Below are positions 47,845-56,502 of a stretch of DNA of 64,000 nucleotides, in pieces. The stretch's first letter is position 1. Every line of letters begins with the position of its first letter. This stretch comes from an uncultured Sporosarcina sp. Lineage in GTDB: Bacteria > Bacillota > Bacilli > Bacillales_A > Planococcaceae. The position numbers and the translations under genes are program-made. The notes below the pieces were generated by a model that saw only the letters and a list, made by a program, of their open reading frames with translations, did not search any database and was not told the DNA's origin. Location of the stretch: assembly GCA_947644645.1 (NCBI GenBank), contig CANSAF010000010.1:1-64000 (forward strand), written 5' to 3'.

Positions 47845-48567
47845 ATGATTTTATTTCCAGCAATAGACATTCGAAATGGTAAATGTGTCAGACTGATTCA
47901 AGGGGATTATGATCAAGAAATTGTATACGGAGATTCGCCAACAGAAATGGCACTTTTATGGGAGAAACAAGGAGCTGAATTTATACATATTGTCGATTTA
48001 GACGGGGCAAAAACGGGGGATTCTGCCAATCAAAAAGCAATCGAAGCAATTGCTAAAGCGGCGAAAGTCCCGATTCAAGTAGGTGGTGGGATACGTTCTA
48101 TGGAAATTATTGACGCGCATATCCAAAGCGGCGTAGATCGAGTCATTATCGGAACGGCTGCCATCACAAATCGTCCATTTTTAAAAGAAGCAGTCCAAAA
48201 ATACGGAGATCAAATTGCAGTATCGATTGATGCGCGAAATGGTTTTGTTGCAACGGATGGTTGGACGGAAACGACTGACACAAAAGCACTTGATTTACTG
48301 CAAGAATTAGACGAAATCGGTGTGAAAACAGTTGTTTATACAGATATTTTTAAAGATGGCATGATGCAAGGACCAAATTTTGAAGAATTACAAGCGGTTC
48401 ACGAAGCCTCACCAATCGATATCATAGCTTCTGGAGGCGTGACGTCGGAAGAGGATATTGAAAAGTTACAAGGGATGGATTTATACGGAGCGATTATTGG
48501 AAAAGCATTGTATGAAGGTTCACTTTCTCTTGAAAAACTGAGAGAGGGTGCTGTGCGTGAGTCGTAA
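47845..48567 (+). CDS. hisA: ProFAR isomerase
   Basis: Isomerises ProFAR to PRFAR; a TIM barrel of 240 residues. The catalytic acids are in FPAIDIRNGKCVRL and VYTDIFKDGMMQGPN, and the phosphate loops in VGGGIR and ASGGVTS. AAGGAG precedes the ATG. It overlaps hisF by 11 bases. Confidence 0.95.
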   Translation: MILFPAIDIRNGKCVRLIQGDYDQEIVYGDSPTEMALLWEKQGAEFIHIVDLDGAKTGDSANQKAIEAIAKAAKVPIQVGGGIRSMEIIDAHIQSGVDRVIIGTAAITNRPFLKEAVQKYGDQIAVSIDARNGFVATDGWTETTDTKALDLLQELDEIGVKTVVYTDIFKDGMMQGPNFEELQAVHEASPIDIIASGGVTSEEDIEKLQGMDLYGAIIGKALYEGSLSLEKLREGAVRES

Positions 48568-49294
48568 TCGAATTATTCCGTGTTTAGATGTTGATAAAGG
48601 AAAAGTTGTAAAAGGTCAGAAATTCGAAAATGTGAAAGAAGTCGCGGATCCACTTACGTTGGTAAAAAAATATGTCGCAGACGGTGCAGATGAACTCGTA
48701 TTTTATGATATTACGGCTTCAACTGAAAATCGCGCCTTATTTATTGATTTAATCGCCGAAATTGCGAAAGAAGTACCGATTCCTTTTACGGTTGGAGGCG
48801 GCATTCGGACGCTCCAAGATATTGAGAACGTTTTAGCAGCCGGAGCAGATAAAGTATCTTTAAATAGTGTTGTCCTTGAAAATCCCAATTTTATCAAAGA
48901 AGCAGCTGAGAAGTTTGGGCGTGAAAAAATTGTGTTTTCAATGGATGTGAAAGAAGTTGAGCCTTCTGTATGGCAAGTTTTTGCCAAAGGCGGTCGAGAA
49001 AATACTGGAATAGATGCAATTGAATGGGCACTTCAAGGAGAAGCGAATGGTGCTGGTGAAATTGTATTAAACAGTATTGATGAGGACGGGGAAAAGAAAG
49101 GTTATCAACTGGCGTTAACAAAGACCATTGCGGAAGCTGTACAAATCCCTGTTATTGCGAGTGGTGGGGCTGGAAAAATCGCTCACTTTAAAGAAGCACT
49201 CACAGAAGGAAAAGCAGACGGAGCACTTGCGGCGTCAGTATTTCATTATAATGAAATCAATATTGGTGAATTAAAACAGTATTTAAGAAATTAA
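48557..49294 (+). CDS. hisF: Imidazole glycerol phosphate synthase, cyclase subunit
   Basis: Forms imidazole glycerol phosphate and AICAR from PRFAR and ammonia. 245 residues. RIIPCLDVDKGKVVKG with the catalytic Asp, TVGGGIRTLQD, SLNSVVL, LNSIDEDGEKKGY and IASGGAGK are intact. GTG 48557 after GAGGGTG. It normally works with the HisH glutaminase, whose gene is missing here, so it must use a HisH encoded elsewhere or free ammonia. Confidence 0.94.
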   Translation: MSRNRIIPCLDVDKGKVVKGQKFENVKEVADPLTLVKKYVADGADELVFYDITASTENRALFIDLIAEIAKEVPIPFTVGGGIRTLQDIENVLAAGADKVSLNSVVLENPNFIKEAAEKFGREKIVFSMDVKEVEPSVWQVFAKGGRENTGIDAIEWALQGEANGAGEIVLNSIDEDGEKKGYQLALTKTIAEAVQIPVIASGGAGKIAHFKEALTEGKADGALAASVFHYNEINIGELKQYLRN

Positions 49295-49316
49295 TAAATG
49301 TTAGGATTGATAAACA

Positions 49317-49928
49317 ATGACTTTTGAAAAAATTACATTCGACGATCAAGGATTAGTTCCTGCAATTGTTCAAGATGAAAAAACAGGCGAAGTACTCATG
49401 CTTGCCTATATGAACCAAGAAGCATTACAAAAAACGATGGATACGAAAGAAACTTGGTTTTTTAGTCGTTCAAGGCAAGAACTTTGGCATAAAGGCGCTA
49501 CTTCGGGGAATCGTCAACTTGTTAAAAGAATGTCTTTTGACTGTGACCAAGATGCGATTTTAGTGGAAGTGAATCCGTTGGGTCCGGCTTGTCATAAGGG
49601 TGAGAAAACTTGTTTTTTTGAAACGGTTTTTGAAGAAGAACCGAGCTCGAGAACTGTCGTGCATGAAGTCGCTGCGAGCATTCAAAATCGCCGAGAAAAT
49701 CCAGTAGAAGGTTCTTATACTTCTTATTTATTCCGCGAAGGCATTGATAAAGTGCTTAAAAAAGTAGGGGAAGAATCAAGTGAAGTCATTATCGGAGCGA
49801 AAAATGAAGATCAACAAGAATTAACGAGTGAGTTATCTGATTTACTTTATCATTCATTGGTGTTGATGGAGATTGCGGGCGTTAAAGTAGAAGATGTAAA
49901 AAGAGAATTAGTGAAAAGACAAAAGTAA
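49317..49928 (+). CDS. hisI: Bifunctional PRA-CH cyclohydrolase / PRA-PH pyrophosphatase
   Basis: Fused HisIE, 203 residues. The cyclohydrolase half (1-115) has [35 protein letters not shown] and the Cys/His zinc residues ([13 protein letters not shown]). The pyrophosphohydrolase half has [23 protein letters not shown] and [12 protein letters not shown]. Last gene of the operon; the left hairpin of repeat copy E follows the stop directly. Confidence 0.94.
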   Translation: MTFEKITFDDQGLVPAIVQDEKTGEVLMLAYMNQEALQKTMDTKETWFFSRSRQELWHKGATSGNRQLVKRMSFDCDQDAILVEVNPLGPACHKGEKTCFFETVFEEEPSSRTVVHEVAASIQNRRENPVEGSYTSYLFREGIDKVLKKVGEESSEVIIGAKNEDQQELTSELSDLLYHSLVLMEIAGVKVEDVKRELVKRQK

Positions 49929-50086
49929 GGCTATCCAATCGCTTTGCTATTGGATGCCTCCCGTTTTTATATGCGTTGAATTTGTTTAATAGACTACTGT
50001 TTTCGTTTTCATTGCTAGTTCAAAATCCTACAAGCTAAAACAGAAAGCGTCGCCAAAATTGTAAATTTACGATTTTAGCGACGCCT
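49929..50086. repeat. Dispersed hairpin-ended repeat, copy E
   Basis: Left hairpin GGC-ATCCAAT/ATTGGAT-GCC (49929-49958), then GCCTCCCGTTTTTATATGCG and TTGAATTTGTTTAATAG as in other copies, and a right hairpin GCGTCGC/GCGACGC (50047-50053 with 50078-50084) with further pairing inside. It terminates both the his operon and the convergent ATPase gene. Confidence 0.78.
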
Positions 50087-50092
50087 TTATTG

Positions 50093-52003
50093 TCAGCTGT
50101 TTTTCAACATTCTTAATCCGTTTAAAATGACAACTAATGTACTGCCTTCATGAACGATTACAGCATATGTCATATTCATTTGCCCTGTTAGGTTAAAAAT
50201 TACTAGTAAGACAACGATTGCCAATGCGATGAAAATATTTTGAATGACAATTTTACGGAGTCTTTTAGCAACTTTATGTGTGTATGCAAATCTCGTTAAA
50301 TCATTTTTCATTAATACTGCATCAGCAACATCAATGGCAATATCCGTTCCTTCTCCCATTGCAACACCGACATCAGCTGTAACAAGTGCGGGCGCATCGT
50401 TCACGCCATCACCGAGCATCGCAACGATTGAATGTTTTTCTTTTAACTCGGAAATAATGGTTGCTTTTTCTTCTGGCATCACATTTCCACGTACTTCATC
50501 GATGCCTAATTGTTGCCCAATCGCTTCACCAGTACGTTTCGCATCTCCTGTAATCATGACTGTATGGATATTTTTTTCTTTGAAATATTGGATTGCTTCT
50601 TTTGATGTTTCTTTTGGTACGTCTTGAATCGCAATTAGCGCTTGCACTTGATTTTCCGAGCCAAAATAAACGACCGTTTTTCCTTCGTGCTCAAAGATTT
50701 CCGTCTGTTTTTCAATATCTTTTGGAATGACAGCGTATGAGCTAGGTTTTCCAATTTTATAAGTTTGATTTTCATACTCTGCGACTAAACCAACACCAAT
50801 CATATTTTCAACTTCAATGTCAATTGGAGCTATGTTGTGATAATGCTTAATAATTGCTTGAGCAAGCGGATGATTCGACTTACTTTCCATAGATAAAATA
50901 ATTTGTTCAAATGTATTTTGTTCATTCTTTGTTACGTCATTACCAAAATAAGTTTCTGTGACAACTGGTTTTCCTGTTGATAAAGTCCCCGTTTTATCAA
51001 ATGCCACAGCCGTTAGATCTGATAAATTTGATAAATAAGAACCGCCTTTAAATAATACACCTCGTTTCGCTAAATTACTAATCGACGAAAGAGTAGCTGG
51101 AATATCGGTCGCCGCCAGCGCACAAGGTGATGTCGCAATGAGAAAGACCATCGTCCGATAAAAACTGTCATAGGCAGTCCAGCCAAATAAATAGAAGCCA
51201 GCTAAATAGAAGAATGGCGTCAAAATAATGACCGTTGTGACATAAATTGGTTCAACTCTTTTAATGAAAGCAGCCGTTTTGGAAATATTGCTTTGTGTTT
51301 GACTGACAAGTTCAATGATTTTAGCGATTACTGTATCGGAGCTGTCTTTTGTCACTTCCATCACTAATGTTCCAGTTCCATTGATTGTACTGCCGAAAAG
51401 ATTATCGCCTTCTTGTTTCTCAACTGGAATACTTTCTCCGGTAATCGCCGCTTGATCGACAGAAGACCTTCCAGAAATCACAATCCCATCTGTCGGAATT
51501 TGATCTCCATTTAAAATAGAAAGTTGGTCTCCGATGTTTAATTGGGAAACTTCAACGATTTCGACTTCGCCATTGGCTTTAATTCTTCTTGCAGTTGTTG
51601 GGTTTAAATTAAGTAAATTGGTAATTTCTTTATTGCTTTTACTTTCTGCATAATGTTCTAGAAAATGTGCTCCCGCAAAAATGAGTATAAGTAACGCAGC
51701 TTCTCGGTATTCACCAATAATTGCCGCCCCAATTGCAGCGAGGGTCATTAAAATATGCACATTTGGTGTGAATTTTTTTCTTTCTTTTGTTTTTTGATAA
51801 GTGTCTACAAAACCTTCGATAATAATATGATAACCAGATAATACAAGTGCAGTTAAATTAAATAACGCTTTTAATGAATCAGGTACAAATAAACCAATTA
51901 GAAACAGACCGAGCCCAACAAAATATAAAATGGTTGCTAAATTTCCACCATGACTATGATCATGATTATGTGCACTACAACTATGGTGATTGTCGTTAGT
52001 CAT
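50093..52003 (-). CDS. P1B-4-type heavy-metal efflux ATPase (ZosA/PfeT-like)
   Basis: A 636-residue metal pump. The membrane metal site is SPC (IATSPCALAA) and a HEGST motif lies in the last helices, the P1B-4 signature (Co, Fe(II), Zn). The phosphorylation loop is FDKTGTLSTG, with TGES, SNHPLAQAI (the HP motif) and MLGDGVNDAPAL all intact. The N-terminus is short and His/Asp-rich (HHSCSAHNHDHSHGG) instead of a full metal-binding domain. It starts within the end of the ArsR gene, which suggests control by that sensor rather than by PerR as in B. subtilis. Confidence 0.9.
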   Translation of the reverse strand: MTNDNHHSCSAHNHDHSHGGNLATILYFVGLGLFLIGLFVPDSLKALFNLTALVLSGYHIIIEGFVDTYQKTKERKKFTPNVHILMTLAAIGAAIIGEYREAALLILIFAGAHFLEHYAESKSNKEITNLLNLNPTTARRIKANGEVEIVEVSQLNIGDQLSILNGDQIPTDGIVISGRSSVDQAAITGESIPVEKQEGDNLFGSTINGTGTLVMEVTKDSSDTVIAKIIELVSQTQSNISKTAAFIKRVEPIYVTTVIILTPFFYLAGFYLFGWTAYDSFYRTMVFLIATSPCALAATDIPATLSSISNLAKRGVLFKGGSYLSNLSDLTAVAFDKTGTLSTGKPVVTETYFGNDVTKNEQNTFEQIILSMESKSNHPLAQAIIKHYHNIAPIDIEVENMIGVGLVAEYENQTYKIGKPSSYAVIPKDIEKQTEIFEHEGKTVVYFGSENQVQALIAIQDVPKETSKEAIQYFKEKNIHTVMITGDAKRTGEAIGQQLGIDEVRGNVMPEEKATIISELKEKHSIVAMLGDGVNDAPALVTADVGVAMGEGTDIAIDVADAVLMKNDLTRFAYTHKVAKRLRKIVIQNIFIALAIVVLLVIFNLTGQMNMTYAVIVHEGSTLVVILNGLRMLKNS

Positions 52004-52328
52004 AATTGTAAACCTCCTTCACATGTTCGATTGCCATATCAAAAATTTGATGGACATGATCATCCGCTAATTCATAAATGATTTCCCGTCCTTTTTTTTG
52101 GTGCTTGACAAGTCTAGCCATTTTAAGTTCTTTTAATTGATGAGAAATGGCACTTTGCGACATCTTAAGTATATGTGTAATTTCTGTAACGGATAATGCT
52201 TTTTGTTTTAAAGCGAATAGAATTTTAATACGTGTGGGATTAGAAAGTGCTTTAAATAGGGTAGAAACATCTTGTTCAATTATTTCATCTAACATCTGTG
52301 TACCATTTGTTGTTTGATCATCTGTCAT
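51996..52328 (-). CDS. ArsR/SmtB family metal-sensing repressor
   Basis: A 110-residue winged-helix repressor. The recognition helix is SQSAISHQLKELKMARLV, and the C-terminal helix carries an alpha-5 type site (D-x-H ... H-x-x-E in DDHVHQIFDMAIEHVKE), as in zinc/cobalt sensors such as CzrA; there is no alpha-3 CVC motif of the lead/cadmium or arsenic sensors. GGGAGGA before the ATG. Operon with the efflux ATPase, overlapping by eight bases, and an inverted repeat lies upstream. Confidence 0.88.
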   Translation of the reverse strand: MTDDQTTNGTQMLDEIIEQDVSTLFKALSNPTRIKILFALKQKALSVTEITHILKMSQSAISHQLKELKMARLVKHQKKGREIIYELADDHVHQIFDMAIEHVKEVYNYD

Positions 52329-52362
52329 TTAAATCTTCCTCCCTTATTTATTAAGATTGAAC

Positions 52363-52384
52363 ACATGAGCATTTATTCATATGT
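52363..52384. promoter_or_regulatory. Candidate ArsR/SmtB operator
   Basis: ACATGAGCATTTATTCATATGT, an imperfect inverted repeat with ATGA-N8-TCAT at its centre, 35 bases upstream of the regulator start. It resembles the 12-2-12 sites of SmtB/CzrA repressors. Confidence 0.55.
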
Positions 52385-52493
52385 TTATAAGAGTATTGTA
52401 TGTTATTTTTTTGGAAAGGTCAATTGAGATGTATCCTTATTGGAAAGTTATTTGATATGAGTGAAAGTATTTTACTTTGGGAATGTAAAAAAA

Positions 52494-52524
52494 GAACCAG
52501 CATTATATTCTACAATGCTGGTTC
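52494..52524 (-). terminator. Terminator of the collagen-like gene
   Basis: A perfect 11-bp stem (GAACCAGCATT, 52494-52504 with 52514-52524) with a T run on the minus strand. Confidence 0.85.
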
Positions 52525-52594
52525 ATATTGAAGTTGCAAAGGGAGTTTGTAAATATATTTCTCGAAAATTAGGGAGATGGTTTATATTTTTATA

Positions 52595-53869
52595 TTAAAC
52601 AATTGTGATGCCTGCACTAGCAGTCCCTGTGATTGTGTTGATTAAGTTAATTCCTGATGCTGTCGCAGAGAAAACGACGAAGATACGGTCGCCTTGAGCG
52701 ACAGGAATATTAAACGAACTTGAGGACGCTCTACTTAATCCAGTTCCGATTGCAATTGAACCGCTTAGTGAAGGTGTTAAGCTTAATGTTGCTGCTGTTT
52801 GTGTGAAAGTATTGCTTCCAGCTGGAGCTTTGAATACAGTAGCATGAATGGTAATTGATGTTCCAATAAGATTCAAAGCAACAGTGTTCTTGAATGTTGC
52901 AGCCATTTGGGTAAGTGTGCCGTTTCTTGGAGCTGTGAAAGCATATTCAAATGGTAATAATGCTGTGGAAATATTGCCATTTAAAATATTTACTCCAGTT
53001 GTTGAAGCACCGAATCCAATAATACTTGTCGTTCCAACAAGTCCTAGTGCAACAGTAGTTAAAACAGCAGGTGCTCCAGAGGCAAAAGGAATGATGGATC
53101 CGGCGGCGTTTAAGCCAGGTGCGCCCGTAGCACCAGTTGCTCCAGTCGGTCCCGTGGCTCCATCAATTCCCGGATTTCCAGTAGGTCCAGTTGGTCCCGT
53201 TGCTCCATCGATTCCTGGAGTTCCCGTCGGTCCGGTCGGTCCAGTAGCACCATCGCTTCCTGGAATTCCCGTAGGTCCGGTTGGTCCCGTTGCACCATCA
53301 ATTCCCGGATTTCCAGTCGGTCCCGTGGCACCATCAATTCCCGGATTTCCAGTCGGTCCCGTGGCACCATCAATTCCCGGATTTCCAGTCGGTCCAGTCG
53401 GTCCCGTAGCTCCATCAATTCCCGGATTTCCAGTCGGTCCAGTCGGTCCCGTCGCGCCATCGATTCCAGGATTTCCAGTCGGTCCAGTCGGTCCCGTCGC
53501 GCCATCGCTTCCAGGAGTTCCCGTAGGTCCGGTTGGTCCAGTAGCACCATCGATTCCTGGAGTTCCCGTAGGTCCGGTTGGTCCAGTAGCGCCATCGATT
53601 CCAGGATTTCCCGTAGGTCCGGTCGGTCCCGTCGCGCCATCGCTTCCCGGAAATCCTGTAGGTCCGGTTGGTCCCGTCGCCCCGTTTATTCCTGGAACTC
53701 CCATTGGTCCTCTAGGTCCTCTTTCTCCTTGCGGCCCTGGCTCTCCTTGGGGTCCTTGAGGGCCTTGAAATCCTCTTGGTCCACGAGGGCCTTGTGGACC
53801 CCTTTTACAAGTGCAATCGCAACAACCGCAGTAACTACATTTTTTATTTGGAAAATGTCTAAAACTCAT
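52595..53869 (-). CDS. Collagen-like exosporium protein (BclA/BclB-like)
   Basis: A 424-residue surface filament protein. ATG 53869 follows AAAGGAGGTG. A Cys-rich head ([14 protein letters not shown]) precedes uninterrupted Gly-X-Y triplets: [10 protein letters not shown], then 12 repeats of a 15-residue unit [15 protein letters not shown] (two units lack one triplet). The C-terminal domain (about 260-424) starts [15 protein letters not shown], like BclB of the B. cereus group, and should trimerise. The many GPT/GAT triplets are typical O-glycosylation sites, and a glycosyltransferase gene lies next door. Spore surface location is inferred. Confidence 0.9.
   Translation of the reverse strand: MSFRHFPNKKCSYCGCCDCTCKRGPQGPRGPRGFQGPQGPQGEPGPQGERGPRGPMGVPGINGATGPTGPTGFPGSDGATGPTGPTGNPGIDGATGPTGPTGTPGIDGATGPTGPTGTPGSDGATGPTGPTGNPGIDGATGPTGPTGNPGIDGATGPTGPTGNPGIDGATGPTGNPGIDGATGPTGNPGIDGATGPTGPTGIPGSDGATGPTGPTGTPGIDGATGPTGPTGNPGIDGATGPTGATGATGAPGLNAAGSIIPFASGAPAVLTTVALGLVGTTSIIGFGASTTGVNILNGNISTALLPFEYAFTAPRNGTLTQMAATFKNTVALNLIGTSITIHATVFKAPAGSNTFTQTAATLSLTPSLSGSIAIGTGLSRASSSSFNIPVAQGDRIFVVFSATASGINLINTITGTASAGITIV
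53130..53682 (-). repeat. Tandem 45-bp repeats encoding collagen triplets
   Basis: About twelve 45-bp units (15 residues each), two shortened to 36 bp, encode [13 protein letters not shown](I/S)D. Units in the middle are nearly identical in DNA, so the array probably changes length by slippage or recombination. Confidence 0.88.
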
Positions 53870-54048
53870 ATACTCACCTCCTTTCCATACCATCCTATTC
53901 ATATAAAATTAAAAAGGACGGGCATTCATCTATACCTCAAGAGGATTTACCGTATTACAGACGAAAAGTAGGCAATTTAATCGGCTAATGCCTCTATTAT
54001 TCTTACTTGAAAAATCTATTGCTGTTTATTCTAAAAAGCTCAATATGG

Positions 54049-55131
54049 TTATAAACTTTCTTTCTCTTGAAGTCGACTTTCCAAATACACTTTATTTTTC
54101 AAGATAAGTTCATGACGTGGCTGGAACTTTCTAGCACATTCATTATGAAAATAAGCTTTATCATATTGTTGTAAACGATCGAAAAGCACGCATAATTGAA
54201 GATGCGGGAACCAAGTGGAATATGAAGTGTTTTGCAGCGCAATTGGAGATGCAACTTCAGAATTTAAAGCGAGTTGATACCAATGAATGGCTTTAGAATA
54301 TTCTTCTTGTTCCATAAAAAAATAACCTATGCGACAGCAGGCTTCAGGTCGAGGAATATCATAGGTGAAGGAACGTAAAGTTGTAGCTATCATTTTATCT
54401 TGATCATTCAGATGAAAATAACAATCTGCCAATTTAAAACAAGCGGTAATTTGATCTTCAACCCAAGTATTTTGCTCGTTTAGAAAAGCTTCATAATATA
54501 TTGCAGCTTCTTTAAAACGATGATGGTCCAATAATTCATTGGCATAATAAAAAAGATCACGCGGAGAAAAGGAAACACCTGCCTCAAGCTGTTTTTCATA
54601 AATACTAATATTTCGATCTCGATCATGGTCAAGCGGCAAATGTGTGATTGCAATATCGCTATTTTGTAAATGACCACTCACTGCTAAATATTCATGTACC
54701 GCACCTATCCACTTGAAATTCTGTTGTCGTTTGACTAAGCGGTACCTACTTAAAAAAGATTGAACATTACCAGATTCGTCAAAACTTAATTCATAAATCA
54801 TTGAAACAGCATCAAGATCTGGGTGTAAAGATTGTTTAAGAGTTTTTAGTTTTTCGGCATTTTCCTCCGTTAAGACGTCATCCGCATCAAGCCAGAGAAT
54901 ATATTCTTTCGTTGCTTGTTGAAATGAAAAATTCCTTGCTGCAGAGAAATCATCTATCCATTTAAAATCAAATACTCGATCTGTATAATTACGCACAATC
55001 TCTTTCGTTTGATCAGTAGACCCTGTATCGACAATATTTATTTCATCGACAACATCATAAACTGACTCCAAGCACCGTCCAATTACTTTTTCTTCGTTTT
55101 TGACAATCATACATAAACTAATCGTAATCAT
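54049..55131 (-). CDS. Family 2 glycosyltransferase with TPR-like C-terminal half
   Basis: A 360-residue cytosolic glycosyltransferase. The GT-A domain (1-220) begins ISLCMIVKNEEKVIGRCL with VDTGSTDQT and the metal-binding LWLDADDVL. The C-terminal 140 residues are helical repeats (TPR-like) that can bind a protein partner. ATG 55131 follows GGAGGG. It lies directly upstream of the collagen-like gene on the same strand, so glycosylation of the Gly-X-Thr stalk is a good hypothesis. Confidence 0.85.
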   Translation of the reverse strand: MITISLCMIVKNEEKVIGRCLESVYDVVDEINIVDTGSTDQTKEIVRNYTDRVFDFKWIDDFSAARNFSFQQATKEYILWLDADDVLTEENAEKLKTLKQSLHPDLDAVSMIYELSFDESGNVQSFLSRYRLVKRQQNFKWIGAVHEYLAVSGHLQNSDIAITHLPLDHDRDRNISIYEKQLEAGVSFSPRDLFYYANELLDHHRFKEAAIYYEAFLNEQNTWVEDQITACFKLADCYFHLNDQDKMIATTLRSFTYDIPRPEACCRIGYFFMEQEEYSKAIHWYQLALNSEVASPIALQNTSYSTWFPHLQLCVLFDRLQQYDKAYFHNECARKFQPRHELILKNKVYLESRLQEKESL

Positions 55132-55274
55132 AAAATCCCTCCATCTATAAGCTATGTAAAGAATCATAAAAGAGAAGGGTCAAATGTATGGAAGAGTAGA
55201 ATCGCTAAATATTTTCTACCAATCTGAAATCATGCTATACTTCATATAAGTTTTTTGAAAGAGGTCATATAAAA

Positions 55275-55913
55275 ATGAAAAAACTTATGAAATTATTATT
55301 TGGTATAATTATAGTGTTTTGTGTGATGATTATAGGTGGGATTATCTTGATGCAAAAGGTATTTTGGCCACAAGAAGAGCAAGTGAAAAGTGAGCCTACT
55401 GAAAATTATAATGTGGAGCATTTCATTGAAGAAATTGGCGAAACAGCACGTCATTTAGCAGGAGAAAATGATTTGTATGCATCTGTCTTGCTGGCTCAAG
55501 CGATTTTGGAAAGTAATCAAGGAAAAAGTGGACTTGCTTCCGAACCGAATTTTAATTTATTCGGCATGAAAGGAAAATATAAGGAAGCTTCTGTTGAATT
55601 ACAAACTGAGGAAGATGATGGGCAAGGAAATATGACGACGATTGTTGCGGAATTTCGTAAGTATCCTTCGCATGAAGCTTCGATTGAAGATTATATTCAG
55701 TTATTACGTAATGGCGTTTCTTGGGATGAAAACTTTTATGAAGGAACATTTAAAAGTAATACGGAGTCATACAAAGAGGCAACTGCATTTTTGACGGGGA
55801 CTTATGCGTCAGATTCACGTTACGAAGAGAAATTAAATTACTTAATTGAACATTATGAATTACATCAATATGATCTTCAAGTAGATAATGTTCAAGAAGT
55901 CAATGCAAAATAA
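55275..55913 (+). CDS. Membrane-anchored glucosaminidase (GH73, LytG/FlgJ-like)
   Basis: A 212-residue wall hydrolase with one N-terminal transmembrane helix (LLFGIIIVFCVMIIGGIIL) and a GH73 domain outside. ASVLLAQAILESNQGKSGLA carries the catalytic Glu, followed by NFNLFGMKG and the tyrosine-rich YPSHEASIEDY. Cuts GlcNAc bonds in peptidoglycan. Monocistronic; it is divergent from the glycosyltransferase gene. Confidence 0.88.
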   Translation: MKKLMKLLFGIIIVFCVMIIGGIILMQKVFWPQEEQVKSEPTENYNVEHFIEEIGETARHLAGENDLYASVLLAQAILESNQGKSGLASEPNFNLFGMKGKYKEASVELQTEEDDGQGNMTTIVAEFRKYPSHEASIEDYIQLLRNGVSWDENFYEGTFKSNTESYKEATAFLTGTYASDSRYEEKLNYLIEHYELHQYDLQVDNVQEVNAK

Positions 55914-56025
55914 TGTAATAGTATGCGAATAAAGAATAAGAGGTTATAATGAAGGACGAATCATAACATCAAGAAGCCATCTAATTAGATGAGCTAATGA
56001 AATCAAAAAGGAAGTAGTGAAAACT

Positions 56026-56454
56026 ATGGCAATTGCATCACACACTGTAAAATTAGAAGCGTCTGTCCAAGATGTATGGGCATATGTAAGTGAAATTGAA
56101 AATTGGGCAACAATGGTTCCAGCTTATAAAGAACATGAAAAAATCGATGAACAGAAATCAATTTGGACATTTGAAGGGAATTTTAAAGGATTAAAAAAGA
56201 CTGTTCAAATGGAGTTAAACATTACTGAATTTCAAGAGCCTTCTATTATTCGCTTTGAAATTGAAGGGTTGACAGATAAATTTACAGGAAGCGGTAAATT
56301 TACGGCAGAAGAAGCAGCAGGACAGACGGAAATGACAGGAACAATCGAAGTGAACGCAGGTGGCTTATCTGGCGCGGTCCTTTCACCTGTTATTAAAATG
56401 GTACTGCCTAAAGTCACAACACGTTTAACAGAAAAAATCGCACGTCAAATTTAA
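56026..56454 (+). CDS. SRPBCC-fold protein (CoxG-like)
   Basis: A 142-residue protein of the START/SRPBCC fold: VWAYVSEIENWATMVP at the ligand-binding cavity mouth, alternating strands, and a long final helix (SPVIKMVLPKVTTRLTEKIARQ). CoxG-type members bind lipids or quinones at the membrane; here there are no cox genes nearby and the function is open. ATG 56026 fits AAAGGAAG better than the GTG at 56017. Confidence 0.78.
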   Translation: MAIASHTVKLEASVQDVWAYVSEIENWATMVPAYKEHEKIDEQKSIWTFEGNFKGLKKTVQMELNITEFQEPSIIRFEIEGLTDKFTGSGKFTAEEAAGQTEMTGTIEVNAGGLSGAVLSPVIKMVLPKVTTRLTEKIARQI

Positions 56455-56456
56455 AG

Positions 56457-56500
56457 AAAACTGCCTAGAATGTCTATGAATCTGACTTCTAGGCAGTTTT
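56457..56500. terminator. Bidirectional terminator
   Basis: A 13-bp stem (AAAACTGCCTAGA, 56457-56469 with 56488-56500) between convergent genes. Confidence 0.88.
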
Positions 56501-56502
56501 TA

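Noticed and set aside
52848..53759. A 303-codon open frame on the plus strand antisense to the collagen-like gene (Val-Gly-Pro repeats)
   Set aside because: It is the mirror of the Gly-X-Y repeat; no start signal, and the minus-strand gene has the ribosome binding site, domain structure and terminator.
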